DNA from: Arachis hypogaea
Lineage: Eukaryota > Streptophyta > Magnoliopsida > Fabales > Fabaceae
NCBI RefSeq assembly: GCF_003086295.3
Contig: NC_092039.1
Span: 73,365,649 to 73,429,648 of the forward strand
Reading direction: 5' to 3'
DNA: 64,000 nucleotides
Below the pieces are notes generated by a model. It was not told where the DNA came from, did not search any database, and saw only the letters and a list, made by a program, of their open reading frames with translations. The first letter of the stretch is position 1; each line of letters opens with the position of its first letter. The position numbers were made by a program, and so were the translations under genes. Positions 20,844 through 32,440 of this stretch are shown in pieces.

Positions 20844-22135
20844 TGACGAGCGGATATTTTATACGCTTTTTGGGGGTAATTTCATGTAGATTTTAGTATG
20901 TTTTAGTTAGTTTTTAGGCAAAATTCATATTTCTGTACTTTACTATGAGTTTGTGTATTTTTCTATGATTTCAGGTATTTTTTTGCTGAAATTGAGGGAG
21001 CTGAGCAAAAATCTGATTCAGGCTGAAAAAGGACTACTGATGCTGTTGGATTCTGACCTCCCTGCACTCGGAATGAATTTTTTGGAGCTACAGAAGTCCA
21101 ATTGGCACGCTCTTAATTGGGTTGGAAAGTAGACATCTAGGGCTTTCTAGAAATATATAATAGTCCATACTTTGCGCGAAGATAAATGACGTAAACTGGC
21201 ATTTAACGCCAGTTATATGTTGCATTCTGGCGTTGAACGCCAGAAACATGTTGCAAGTTGGAGTTAAACGCGAGAAACAAGTTACAACCTGACGTTTAGC
21301 TCCAGAAACAGCCCAGGCACGTGAGAAGCTCAAGTCTCAAAATTTGATTTCTGCATTATCCATCTTAGTTTACTCATTTCCTGTAAACCTAGGTTACTAG
21401 TTTAGTATTTAAACAACTTTTAGAGACTTATTTTATATCTCATGACATCTTAGATCTAAACTTTGTACTCTTTGGCGGCATGAGTCTCTAAACTCCATTA
21501 TTAGGGGTGAGGAGCTCTGCAGCGTCTCGATGAATTAATGCAATTATTTCTGTTTTCTATTCAAACACGCTTGTTTCTATCTAAGATATTCATTTGCACT
21601 TCAATATGAAGAAGGTGATGATCCGTGACACTCATCACCATTCTCAACCTATGAATGCGTGCCTGACAACCACCTCCGTTCTACATTAGATTGAATGAGT
21701 ATCTCTTGGATTCCTTAATCAGAGTCTTCGTGGTATAAGCTAGAATCCATTGGCAGCATCCTTGAGAATTCGAAAAGTCTAAACCTTGTCTGTGGTATTC
21801 CGAGTAGGATTCATGAATTGGATGACTGTGACGAGCTTCAAACTCACGAGTGTTGGGCGTAGCAACAGACGCAAAAGGATCAATGGATCCTATTCCAGCA
21901 TGAGTTAGAACCGACAGATGATTAGCCGTGCGGTGACAGCACACCTGGACCATTTTTACTGAGAGGATGGATGGTAGCCATTGACAACGGTGATCCACCA
22001 ACACACAGCTTGCCATAGAAGGAACCTTGCGTGCGTGAAGAAAATGACAGTAGGAAAGCAAAGATTCAGAAGACAAAGCATCTCCAAAACTCCAACACAT
22101 TCTCCATTACTGCGTACAATTACTAATTTCATGCT
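20844..22135 (+). repeat. 3' LTR of element C, left part
   Basis: Starts TGACGAGCGG after the border module. Contains a palindrome array at about 21195-21310. Interrupted at 22135 by element D and resuming at 29617. Diverged in sequence and length (about 1490 bp in total) from the A LTR. Confidence 0.85.
22131..22135 (+). repeat. Target-site duplication ATGCT, left of D
   Basis: Identical to 29612-29616 on the other side of element D. Confidence 0.95.
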
Positions 22136-23544
22136 TGATAAACTACTATTTTATGGTTTAAAATGTGTTTAATTGTGTGGTTTTATCATGGTCTTTACCC
22201 ACTTATTCATATAATTAGCATGCATTTATATTTCCTTCCTAAAATTATTACATGATTGAAAACATGCTTCTTTGGTCTTAATTTAGCTAATCTTAATCCT
22301 CTCTTATTACCATTCGATGCCTTGATCTGTGTGTTAAGTATTTCAGGCTTTGTAGGGCATGAATGAGTGAGAGATTGGGAAGGAAGCTTGCAAAAATGGA
22401 AGAAACACAAGAAGTTGAGGAGATGACCAACGAGAAGTGACGCATACGCGTCAGCAATGCGACCGCGCGGAAGAAAGAAATCCGCAGTCACGCAGCCGCA
22501 TGGCTCATGCGACCGCGCGGATTGGAAAAGCACAAGTGACGCGGAAGCGTGGACGACGCAAACGCGTGGCATGGAAAAACGCGAATGACGCGTCCGCATG
22601 GATGACGCAAACGGGTGGCGTGCGCGATTTGTAGAATTACAAAAGTTGCTGGCAGAAATTCTGGGCCGCATTTTAACCCAGTTTTCGGCCCAGAAACACA
22701 GATTAAAGTCAGGGAACTTGCAGAGACTAATCATGCTCTCATAATTCACAATTTTAGTTTTAGATGTAGTTTTTAGTGAGAAAGGTTCTCTCCTCTCTCT
22801 TAGGATTAGGATTTAGGACTTCTCTTAGTTTTAGGAGTGACTCTCAATCCCAGGTTAAATGTTCTTTGTTTTTATTTATTTTTAATGTTCCATGTTTAGA
22901 TTGATTTTCTTAATTAATGTTATTTGAGATATTTCAGTTTATGATTGTTTTATTTATGAATACTTTTTATTTAATTTAGATAGTTTCCCTTTTGGCTTTG
23001 GTTGATTAATTGGTGACTCTAGAGTTATCAAACTCATTGTTGATTGAAAATTGGATTTCTTCATTTCATTAATTCAAGTTCCAATAACTCTGACTTTTCC
23101 CAAGGAAAGACTAGGACCTGAGGAATCAAAATTAATTCATCCACTTAACTTACCTTCATAGTTAGAGGTTAACAAAGTGGGGGAAAAATCCAATTCTCAT
23201 CACAATTGATGAGGATAACTAGGATAGGACTTCCAGTTCTTATACCTTGCCAAAGGTTTATTTTACAGTTATTATTATTTTATTTTACTTGTCATTCAAC
23301 TAACCTTTTACCTTAATCCAAAACCCCAAAACACACTTTTTCATAACCAATAATAAGAACATACCTCCCTGTAATTCCTTGAGAAGACGACCCGAGTTTT
23401 GAATACTCGGTTATCAATTTCAAAGGGGTTTGTTACTTGTTACAACCAAAACGTTTGCACGAAGGGATTTCTGTTGGTTTAGAATATATATCTACAACGC
23501 GACTATTTTTATAAAATTCTTTACTAGCAAAAATCCTAACGTCA
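22136..23544 (+). repeat. 5' LTR of element D
   Basis: Starts TGATAAAC and ends CGTCA. CpG-rich palindrome array at 22437-22640. CGACC-hairpin CCGAG-ttttgaata-CTCGG at 23392-23410. An antisense open frame (22207-22749) reflects the stop-poor array and is not called as a gene. Confidence 0.95.
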
Positions 23545-23547
23545 AAA

Positions 23548-23565
23548 TGGCGTCGTTGCTGGGGA
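23548..23565 (+). other. PBS of element D (tRNA-Asp)
   Basis: TGGCGTCGTTGCTGGGGA: two C-to-T differences from the perfect tRNA-Asp complement seen in J and K. Confidence 0.8.
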
Positions 23566-23661
23566 ATTGCAAATGTGTGCCTTATTATTGGTTATTATAA
23601 ATATTTTTCAAAAAAAAATTTCCTTTTTCATTAGTTTTTGTTTTTATTATCTCTCACTACT

Positions 23662-25251
23662 ATGAACTCTCACCCCTTTGGCTATGAGTCTGGTTATAAT
23701 TATGTTGCAGGAAAAGGAGATTATAATGACAACATGCACCATGGTTGGAACAATCAAAGATGGGAGGAGCCACAAGGATATGATCAACCCTCATGGCAAC
23801 AACCACCTCCAATGGACTATCAACAACCATTCTGTGATGCATATCAAGGCAATGGCTATGGTGAGCACTACCAACAAGACCCACCATATGCCTATGAACC
23901 CCCTCCTCCTCAACACAACTTTGGACCACCACAGTCACAAGCCAACTACAACCAAACACCACCATATGACCCTAACCCGTATCCACCATACCAACCACCT
24001 TATGAGCCAAATGAACCATACACAGAACCACCACCTTTCCAACACAACTACTCTCATGAACCACCACCTCAATGTTCACTATCTCCATATCATTATCAAG
24101 ATGAACCACATTCCTATTATGAACCCTCTCTCCCAACCAATGAATCCTCTTATCCACCCTAACCTCCAATGGATGACAGACTTCGTGTTATTCTTCAAAG
24201 GCAAGAAAGTATGAATAAGAATGTGCTAAATTTTGCGGCCGCCTTAGGCGAGTTCGTAAATATAATAGCTTCCCAATATCTGAGCACTCAAAGAACTCCC
24301 ATGGCTACATGTGGAGAATCAAAAGAAGAGCAAAGCATGAAGGAGACACTAGAAACTTCGGTGGACGACGAAGAACATGGCTTTGTATTGGAACAAGTAG
24401 AGGAAGCCATAATAGTTGCAGAGGAAGAAGTGGTTGAAGACTTAGGAGATGCTAAACCTCCATGGGAAAGTCAAGACATAGAGCCTCCTTCCGAGACGGT
24501 TGCAATTGATGTTGTGGAGGGTGTACAACCTCCAAGGCATATCATAGCTAAAGACTTTGAAGAGGTTGATCAAAAGATGGAGATTCAAGAAGAAGAAGCA
24601 CACCCTCATATGCCCTTGGTAAGCAATGAAGAGGAGATTGAATTGAAAGAAAGCTACCAAGAGGAAGAGGTTGAAATTCAAGAAGCTTGCAAGGAGGTGG
24701 TAGTTATTAGAGAATAGCACAAGGGAGTGGAGCTGGCAATTTCATTAAAAATACCTCTCCCTAAGTTGCCATCATCCTTCACAACATTCAAGTGGGTAAA
24801 ATTCATATCCCTTAGCTTTCTAATTCCACTTGAATATGGGCTACTTGAGACGGATGGCCAACTTAGAGCTCTTTGTGACATTAAGAGTAAGAGGAAGATG
24901 GCCAGTGGTAAGAATTGTCCTGCAAGGTTCATCATGGTTGGAAGCTCAAAGTTTAAACACAAAGGTTGGTGTAAAGCTCAACTGAATGGGTCTAGGAAGT
25001 TGTTTGGCCGCTTACGTGAGAATTCAAACTGCTTGCCACCCGGATGGAACAATATTGCTCAACCAAAAAACGGGTGCAAAGGCAAGGTCTGGGACCCCAG
25101 AATCCATTCTACCAATCACCACTCTTGGGGCCTTGTCACTTGCTTTAACTTGCTTGAAGGCTTTCTGCGCCTAGTTTGGGATCCCGGAGGCTATTGGAAG
25201 TACAAACATTGGTGGGGATTCCTGGATCAATACAAGCACAAGCCACCCTAG
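23662..25251 (+). pseudogene. Element D ORF, unrecognised Pro/Tyr/Gln-rich then Trp-rich protein
   Basis: Starts ATG 23662, 97 bp after the PBS. One reading frame of 530 codons with stops at 24160 (TAA) and 24715 (TAG) and no frameshift. Residues 1-165: Pro/Tyr/Gln/Asn-rich, opening MNSHPFGYESGYNY and containing QPSWQQPPPMDYQQ. Residues about 170-350: acidic, with KEEQSMKETLE and VQPPRHII. Residues about 360-530: a hydrophobic and Trp-rich part with FTTFKWVKFISLSF, PLEYGLLETDGQLRALC, KVWDP, SWGLVTC and the ending YKHKPP. The same architecture and end occur in K's ORF1, so it is a real conserved gene of these elements. No gag, protease or polymerase motif is visible; a gag-like role is possible from its position, but unproven. 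Confidence 0.75.
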
Positions 25252-25268
25252 CAGGAAACTCATCAAAT

Positions 25269-25318
25269 GTCCAACTTAAGGACTATAACTAGAAGTGCTA
25301 GGTGGGAGACAACCCACC
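25269..25318 (+). other. Double stem-loop downstream of the D ORF
   Basis: SL1 GTCC-aacttaa-GGAC (25269-25283), SL2 GGTGGG-agacaa-CCCACC (25301-25318), starting 17 bp after the ORF stop. Confidence 0.65.
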
Positions 25319-25470
25319 ATGGTATGATCGTTCATTTTGCAATTTTAATTTTATTTAGTTTTGTTTGTTTTTGAGATTTATTTTATTTTATTGAACCTAG
25401 AATCATGCATAGCATTCACATTAAGCACTGCATTTGCATCTGCATATTGCAATAAAAAAAAAGGGGACAA

Positions 25471-25975
25471 CACGCATGCGACGCGGCAGCGTCGCTGACG
25501 CGTCCGCATCACTAGTGCATTGGGAAGAAAAGAATTGAATAGAAAGTCATGTGAGAGCATGGCTGGAGGCGCGCCTTTAGCATACTTTGACCCCACGCGA
25601 CCGCGTCATGTGGAACTTTGGCCTCCCACGCGACCGCGTCACCTACGCGGCCGCGTGTCGTGAAAATCGACGTCAAAAAGGTGCATGGCCGAAAGTTGTG
25701 CTGAAATTGGGCTGGACTTGTGCTAGAAGCCCAAGCCCATCCACGCGAACGCGTCCCCCACGCGGCCGCGTTGTCTTTCAAAAATGGCCATCCACGCGAC
25801 CGCGTCACCCAGATTTTTGGCAAAATGCAATTTAAACAGAGAGTTGTGCGAATGCAAGGCTGCACTCGTGCCACTAGCACAAATCAAGTGACACGATCGC
25901 GTGACCCACGCGTCCGCGTCGCCTGACCTTATTGCGCACCACGCGGCCGCATCACCCACGCTACCGTGTCGCCAG
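25471..25975 (+). repeat. Internal CpG-rich palindrome array (element D)
   Basis: Many copies of ACGCG(A/G)CCGCGT-type units in AT-rich surroundings, matching the motif in D's own LTR U3 (22437-22640 and 28504-28700). Apparent ORFs here are by-products of the repeats. Confidence 0.8.
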
Positions 25976-28163
25976 CGTCGCACACCTTAACCTAATATGC
26001 CAAAATATTTTATCTTTTCTTCCCCAATCCTAATTTTTCCTCCATCCTTTCTTACTTACTTCTTCTTCCCTTCTTCCTCTTCTCATTCTTCTTATCTTTC
26101 ATTTTCTTTTACTTAATTGCATACTTTTATTCATTGCATTATTTTCATTGGTGTTGGAATTTTATTTGGGTCATTGTTTTTTCTATATTTTTGTAGATTA
26201 TTTGACAATTATATATTACTTTTTAAAGGGTTGCTTGCATGTTCAATTTAATACTTTCAAATAGCTTATTTATCGTGCATGCTATGTGTTTGTGGAAACG
26301 CCCGTATGGCATTGTGCACTATTTTTAAGATTTCTTTTAATCTACTACTATAAATGCCTGCTTTTCACGAATTTCCTTTACTATTTTATTAATTAAATAT
26401 AATTGTTAATATAAACGTTATTGTTAGTTTCTTACGACTAACAATACATTAAAGCTTTTGATGCTTGATCTGTGCTACTCATGCCCTTGCCAGCATGCTA
26501 ATAAACATCTTGCATCCAATACTCCACATGCCTTGCTATATTTCCATTGATGAACTGATCACATGGAATCGCGACCATGTCTTCCATTCACTATTTTCCT
26601 TACTTGGCATGATATTCACTCGAACCGCCCTCCTCTTTGCTCTACACCTTTGACTTCATATCCCTTTTTCCTCTCCTTTTTTCAGGCTGGCCACTAGAAC
26701 GGGTAAAGAGAAAGCTTCTACAACGAGCAACAGCTGAGGATCCACAACACCCACCCACCTATACATCTCAGCATACACCGAGGACGGTGCAATCTTTAAG
26801 CGTGGGGAGGTCGATACCGATCTTCACAGGTCAGTTAGCCCCTTCTTAACACCAATTTTTGTTTTTCATTGTTGCATTTGCATGTTTATTTTTTTTATGC
26901 ATATTTTACCACTTGGTTAAAGTAATATTTTCTTTTTCAAGAAATTTTTAGTATTTCACTAATTTGAATAAAACTTTTTGAAAAACTTGTTTGAAGAAAT
27001 ACTATTTTGGAACATAGTTTAGAGCTCGAACACACAAAACCAGTGAGATTTTGAGCCCATTTGATTGGTTGCATTTTATCAACCAATATTTTATTTTTGG
27101 TGTGTGTTTTTTCTCTCTAAAATTGTGATCTTTGTCTTGCTTAATTCTATATTTCTATTGTTTGATGTATGCATGCACTGATATGATTGAGGCCTTTGTT
27201 TCACTAAGCTTACATACCCATATGGCCTTACCCTTTCATTATCCTTTGCAAACCAATTTGAGCCTAATATACCCATTTGTTCTGTACTCTAGCTCATTAC
27301 TGACTTTAAGCGAAAAATAATAATGTCCTTAATTTGAATCTTTGGTTAGCTTAGACTAGTAAAAGTGCTTATGATTTAAGTGTGGAGAAGTTGGGTTTGA
27401 AAATATTTGGTTTGAATAATTAGGTGTTGTATATTTTAGTGAAAATGTGCAAAATAATGGTTGAGCACATGTTATTGTATTCAATACTTTAATTATATGC
27501 ATTGAGAAAAAAAAAGTAAAAAAGAAAAAGAAAAGAGCAATTAAAAAAAGGGGACAAAATGCCCCAAAATAAATAAGTGAAATAAATGCATATAAGCTGT
27601 ACTCAAAACTTAGAATGCATAAATATGTAGTAAACACAGTTGATGGGAAGTTAGATTTTGTATTTTAATTAAATGGATTGTCTTGAGTTAGGTGGAAAGT
27701 TTATGTTAATTAAGGATTCAGATTTTAGTCCACTTGGCCAAATACAATCCTACCTTGACCTTAACTCCATTACAACCCTTAAAAGACATCTTGATTTGTG
27801 TATTGGTGCATAAAATTTTTGTTGATTGTTAGATGAAGAGCAAGCTATAGAAAGCAAGATTAGTAGAGAATTGAGAGAATTGACCCTAGACACTTGAGAG
27901 TTAGAATGATATACACTACTAGTAAGGGTTCAGTGCTTAATTCTATGTTCCCTGCTTTTATGAGCTATCTTCTTCTTGCAAGTTATTTATATCTTATTTT
28001 GTGATTTGAATTAGTGAAATCCAGTTCATATGTATTCTTGAAAGATTTATTTACTTTTTCACCAAGTAGGTAGAATTATTTTAGCATGTAGTTGCATTCA
28101 CATTCATAGGTTGCATTGCATGAGTCTTGCCTTTCCCTACTCATTTATTTGGTCTCCTTGAGT
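25976..28163 (+). other. 3' interior of element D: ORF3 remnant and noncoding sequence
   Basis: AT-rich. Around 26640-26850 a short open stretch ends in CTTTAAGCGTGGGGAGG (about 26794-26810), an internal copy of the LTR-border motif, as at the end of ORF3 in K. A purine tract (27502-27555) runs into GGGG-acaaaatg-CCCC (27550-27565). The same order is found in K. Confidence 0.6.
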
Positions 28164-28202
28164 TTAGCATGAGGACATGCTAATGTTTAAGTGTGGGGAG
28201 CT
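28164..28202 (+). promoter_or_regulatory. 3' LTR border module (element D)
   Basis: Eight-bp stem TTAGCATG-agga-CATGCTAA (28164-28183), then GTTTAAGTGTGGGGAG and the LTR. Same loop as in the A/B/C modules but different stem bases. Confidence 0.65.
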
Positions 28203-29611
28203 TGATAAACCACTATTTGATGGTTTATAATGTGTTTAATTGTGTGGTTTTATCATAGTCTTTACCCACTTATTTATATAATTAGCATGCATTTATATTT
28301 CCTTCCTAAAATTATTAAATGATTGAAAACATGCTTCTTTGGTCTTAATTTAGCTAATCTTAATCCTCTCTTATTACCATTCGATGCCTTGATCTGTGTG
28401 TTAAGTATTTCAGGCTTTATAGGGCATGAATGAGTGAGAGATTGGGAAGGAAGCTTGCAAAAATGGAAGGAACACAAGAAGTTGAGGAGATGACCAGCGA
28501 GAAGTGACGCGTACGCGTCAGCGACGCGACCGCGCGGAAGAAAGGAATCCGCAGTGACGCGGCCGCATGGCTCATGCGACCGCGCGGATTGGAAAAGCAC
28601 AAGTGACGCGGAAGCGTGGACAACGCGAACGCGTGGCATGAAAAAACGCGAATGACGCGTCCGCATGGATGACGCGATCGCGTGGCGTGCGCGATCTGCA
28701 GAATTACAAAAGTCGCTGGCAGAGATTCTAGGACGCATTACAACCCAGTTTTTGGCCCAGAAATACAGATTAAAGTCAGGGAACTTGCAGAGACTAATCA
28801 TGCTCTCATAATTCACAATTTTAGTTTTAGATGTAGTTTTTAGTGAGAGAGGTTCTCTCTTCTCTCTTAGGATTAGGATTTAGGACTTCTCTTAGTTTTA
28901 GGAGTGACTCTCAATCCCAGGTTAAATGTTCTTTGTATTTATTTATTTTCAATGTTCCATGTTTAGATTGATTTTCTTAATTAATGTTATTTGAGATATT
29001 TCAGTTTATGATTGTTTTATTTATGAATACTTTTTATTTAATTTAGATAGTTTCCCTTTTGGCTTTGGTTGATTAATTGGTGACTCTAGAGTTATCAAAC
29101 TCATTGTTGATTGAAAATTGGATTTCTTCATTTCATTAATTCAAGTTCCAATAACTCTGACTTTTCCCAAGGAAAGACTAGGACCTAAGGAATCAAAATT
29201 AATTCATCCACTTAAGTTACCTTCATAGTTAGAGGTTAACAAAGTGGGAGAAAAATCCAACTTTCATCACAATTGATGAGGATAACTAGGATAGGACTTC
29301 CAGTTCTTATACCTTGCCAAAGGTTTATTTTACAGTTATTATTATTTTATTTTACTTGTCATTCAACTAACCTTTTACCTTAATCCAAAACCCCAAAACA
29401 CACTTTTTCATAACCAATAATAAGAACATACCTCCCTGTAATTCCTTGAGAAGACGACCCGAGGTTTTAATACTCGGTTATCAATTTCAAAGGGGTTTGT
29501 TACTTGTGACAACAAAAATGTTTGCACGAAGGGATTTCTGTTGGTTTAGAATCTATATCTACAACGCGACTATTTTTATAAAATTCTTTACTAGCAAAAA
29601 TCCTAACGTCA
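28203..29611 (+). repeat. 3' LTR of element D
   Basis: 1409 bp, TGATAAACC...CGTCA. The U3-start stem ATAAACC/GGTTTAT is intact here and disrupted in the 5' copy. CGACC-hairpin CCGAG/CTCGG at 29459-29477. Confidence 0.95.
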
Positions 29612-29616
29612 ATGCT
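29612..29616 (+). repeat. Target-site duplication ATGCT, right of D
   Basis: Matches 22131-22135. Confidence 0.95.
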
Positions 29617-29814
29617 CTTTTACTTTTTACAATTGAAACTAAAGAACCTTAATGGTATCCTGACTAAGAATAATAAGATAACCATAGCTTGCTTTAAGCC
29701 AACAATCTCCGTGGGATCGACCCTTACTCACGTAAGGTATTACTTAGACGACCCAGTGCACTTGCTGGTTAGTTGTGCGGAATTACATAGTGTGAGTGTA
29801 ATTTTCGTGCACCA
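29617..29814 (+). repeat. 3' LTR of element C, right part
   Basis: Continues the LTR broken at 22135. Carries GGGATCGACC with stem CCTTAC-tcac-GTAAGG (29722-29737) and ends TGCACCA. Confidence 0.85.
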
Positions 29815-30224
29815 CTCACTCTATTGCATTCTATGAGACTCTTATTCTTGATCCTTAACTTAGCTTTGTTTCTGTTCTCTTTTTTCTCTTTAGAAGCTTA
29901 TTGCTTTATTTAGCTAAGTGCTCTGTGTTGAGGCAACTTTTTATGATAAGCTTTCATCCAACACTCCTGAACCAGTTGGTTCAAGGTGCTAGGTGTTGAA
30001 ACACCCCTGAGGACTTGCTTACTCAAGCCTTTCCTCAGCACATACACACCACAGGTACATGGTTTGTTATTCATTCCTGAGACCTTGGTGTCCAGCACTT
30101 CTTTGGGTTACTAAATGTTTTGCGACAAGGTTGCTCTTGATAGTGGACTTTCAGTTGATAATCTTGGGTTAGTTAACCCAAGTTATCAAGTGATAAAGCA
30201 CTCCTTAGAACCTAGTCATCCAAG

Positions 30225-30229
30225 CATAT
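30225..30229 (+). repeat. Target-site duplication CATAT, left of F
   Basis: Matches 32220-32224. Confidence 0.9.
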
Positions 30230-32219
30230 TGATGAGTCCATATTTTTCGATATATTTTGGTTTGATTTGAGTGGACTTTATCACATAAACCCACATTTAT
30301 TCACCTAAATAGCATGCTTTTGAGATTTCTTCCTAAATTGTGCTTGAAAGTGAAAACCTTCTCTTTTGTGCTAAATTTAGTCAATTTTATTCACTTTAAT
30401 CCCATTTGGTGCCTTGATGTATTCGTTAAGTGATTTTAGGTCTCCAAGGCAAGTATGGGTTGAAGAAGTGAGGAAAAGAGCATGCAAAAGGGAAGAATTC
30501 AAGAAATGAAGGATTTGGAAAGCTGCCAACCTGACCTCTCTGTACTAAATTGGTCATAACTTGAGCTATAGAGGTCCAAATGAGGCTGTTTCAGTGGCAT
30601 TGGAAAGCTAACATCTGGGGCTTCAAAATGATATGCAATTTACTATAGTGGACATAAGTCTAAGTGTGTGTATGCATAGGTACTTGTACGTACGCACTTT
30701 TCAATTTTCAGCCAAGTGTGCGGACGTACACATCTGTGCGTCCGCATAGGTCCCTGCACGTGACGTCATTAATTGCAACTCGCTGGCAAAGATTTTGGGC
30801 CCCCAAAACCCAATCCAACACATTTTCTGAAGCTATTTAAGGCCAAAGTGAAGAGGAATGAATGGGGCAATTATGTTTAACTTTTTTATGTTTTTCTCTT
30901 AGTTTCTAGAGATAGAAGCTCCCCCTCTCTCTAGAATTACAGTTCTTTAGTTTAATTTCTTGTAATTTCTACCTTTAATTCTTGCTTTTCTTTACTTTTT
31001 CTTGTCATTTATTGTTATTGCATCTTTATTCTTCTTCATTTCTTTTGTTATTTTCCTTATCTTGCCATTTTCATGTTATGAACACTCTTTGTTAATTTTA
31101 CTTTCATTTAATGCAAATTTATGTTTCTATGTCATTTATTGCTTTCTCTAGTTGTTATTGTTATTTTCTTGCTTTTGGTAGTTAGCTTTTATTTTTAATG
31201 TAATTTAATGTTATTTTATTTTCATGCATACCAAGTGTTTGATAAAGTATTTGGCTTAGTTTTTACATAGTTTTTCTCCACTCTTGGATTGAAATTGATG
31301 ACTTTGTTGATCTTTGAGTCATTGATGTCCATTCTTGTTTGATACATTAGAGTAGTTAGTTGATTTGGTCTCCCTTGACACTATGTGACCCCTTAGTGTT
31401 GACATAGGACTTAGGGATTGGAATCAACTATGCCTATTTGACTTATCTTCGATGTAAGGTTGACTAAGTAGGATTAACTCTTCATAATAATAATATGTTT
31501 GTGGTCAATGTCTAGGATAGGTAACCTTAGCTCTCAATTACTTGCCAAGAGGTTTCTTGCATTTGAAGTTTTATTGCTTTGACTTTTATTGCTTTGATGT
31601 TTAATTCCTTACATGTTTAGTTTTCACACTCTTGGTTGAGAAATTGGATGTTTGGGTGGAACTGAGTTGTGGATGTCCATTTCGTATTACATGAGAATAG
31701 TTAATTGGTTTGGCTTCCATTGACGCTAGTCTTTCATTAAGTTAATTAGTGAGTTGACCAGGACTTATGGATTGAGATCAATTACACTCTTTTGACTAAT
31801 TCTCAAGGAGGATTAACTAGTTTGGATTGATTCCACACAATTGCCATGTTTGTGGTCCACAACTAGGATAGGAAACCTAAACTCCCCAATTCTCACCAAG
31901 AGCCTTTTTAGCATTTAATTTCTATTTTCATTGCCTTTACTTGCTTTCCTTTAATTCCTTGCATGCTTATTTACTCTCTTGCTATTTACATTACTTGCTT
32001 CTCTCTTGTATTCACAATTCCCCATGCTCTCTCTCATAGTCAATAAATGTACATTTCATTGCAACTCCTAGGGAAGACGACCTGAGGTTTAAATATTCTC
32101 GGTTAATTAGAATTTGTAAACATTTGATTAAGAGAATTCATTGTTGGTTTGGACCATGCTACTAACGAATTGATGCTTATATTTTGATTGATTTTAAACC
32201 GATAATAATTCTCTTGTCA
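30230..32219 (+). mobile_element. Solo LTR F
   Basis: 1990 bp, TGATGAGTCC...TTGTCA with perfect TSD CATAT and no internal sequence. U3-start arms AGTCCA/TGGACT. Small palindromic cluster with GTACGTAC and TGCGTCCGCA (30668-30770). TATTTAAGG near 30833. Hairpin after GACGACC: CTGAG...CTCGG (32082-32102). A family different from A. Confidence 0.92.
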
Positions 32220-32440
32220 CATATCCTTGCACAAAAACACCACAGACACATATCTCAGGGTTCAAACTATTGGTGCGTAGCTTTATTGCTTGTTCTTTTC
32301 CTTCTTGTTCATTTTCTTTTTCTTTCCAGGATCTTTTTATTCATCTAAGTCTCATAGAATGTACATTAAGCTAATATTTCAAGAGATACTTTAGCTCTCT
32401 ACCTTATTAATGAACCAACTTAGCTAGCAAAGACCACCAC
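32220..32440 (-). other. Element E 3' noncoding piece between F and G
   Basis: Pyrimidine-rich on the plus strand (32287-32330), i.e. a purine tract on E's own strand. ACACCACAGACACAT matches the reverse complement of B near 11870. Confidence 0.7.
32436..32440 (+). repeat. Target-site duplication ACCAC, left of G
   Basis: Matches 34129-34133. Confidence 0.9.

Larger units (their letters stand above)
22136..29611 (+). mobile_element. Element D, complete non-autonomous LTR retrotransposon
   Basis: Two LTRs of exactly 1409 bp (22136-23544 and 28203-29611), perfect TSD ATGCT, a tRNA-Asp-type PBS and a 4.7-kb interior with one ORF and no gag, RT or integrase motifs. It splits the 3' LTR of C. 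LTR copies differ at roughly 50 positions by eye (about 3-4 percent), mostly in the CpG-rich array. It relies on enzymes from other elements (inference). Confidence 0.95.
14671..29814 (+). mobile_element. Element C, 5'-truncated Athila-like Ty3/gypsy (interrupted by D)
   Basis: Starts inside the protease-coding region at the B border, then pol, double stem-loop, internal palindrome array, ORF3, 3' noncoding region and a 3' LTR at 20844-22135 plus 29617-29814 once D is removed. Its 5' LTR and gag are not seen. After its end comes CTCAC and then E sequence, so CTCAC is the expected right-hand TSD. Confidence 0.85.

Noticed and set aside
22207..22749. 180-codon antisense open frame in both D LTRs (also 28274-28816)
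   Set aside because: It crosses the stop-poor CpG array; being open in both copies follows from LTR identity. No domain or start context supports a gene.
25512..25983. Several overlapping Arg/Ala-rich open frames on both strands
   Set aside because: By-products of ACGCG repeats; all frames are open together.
2308..29814. A LTR (2308) and C LTR (20844) as the two LTRs of one insertion
   Set aside because: They differ strongly in sequence and length, far more than the nested B and D copies; the first groups with G and H.
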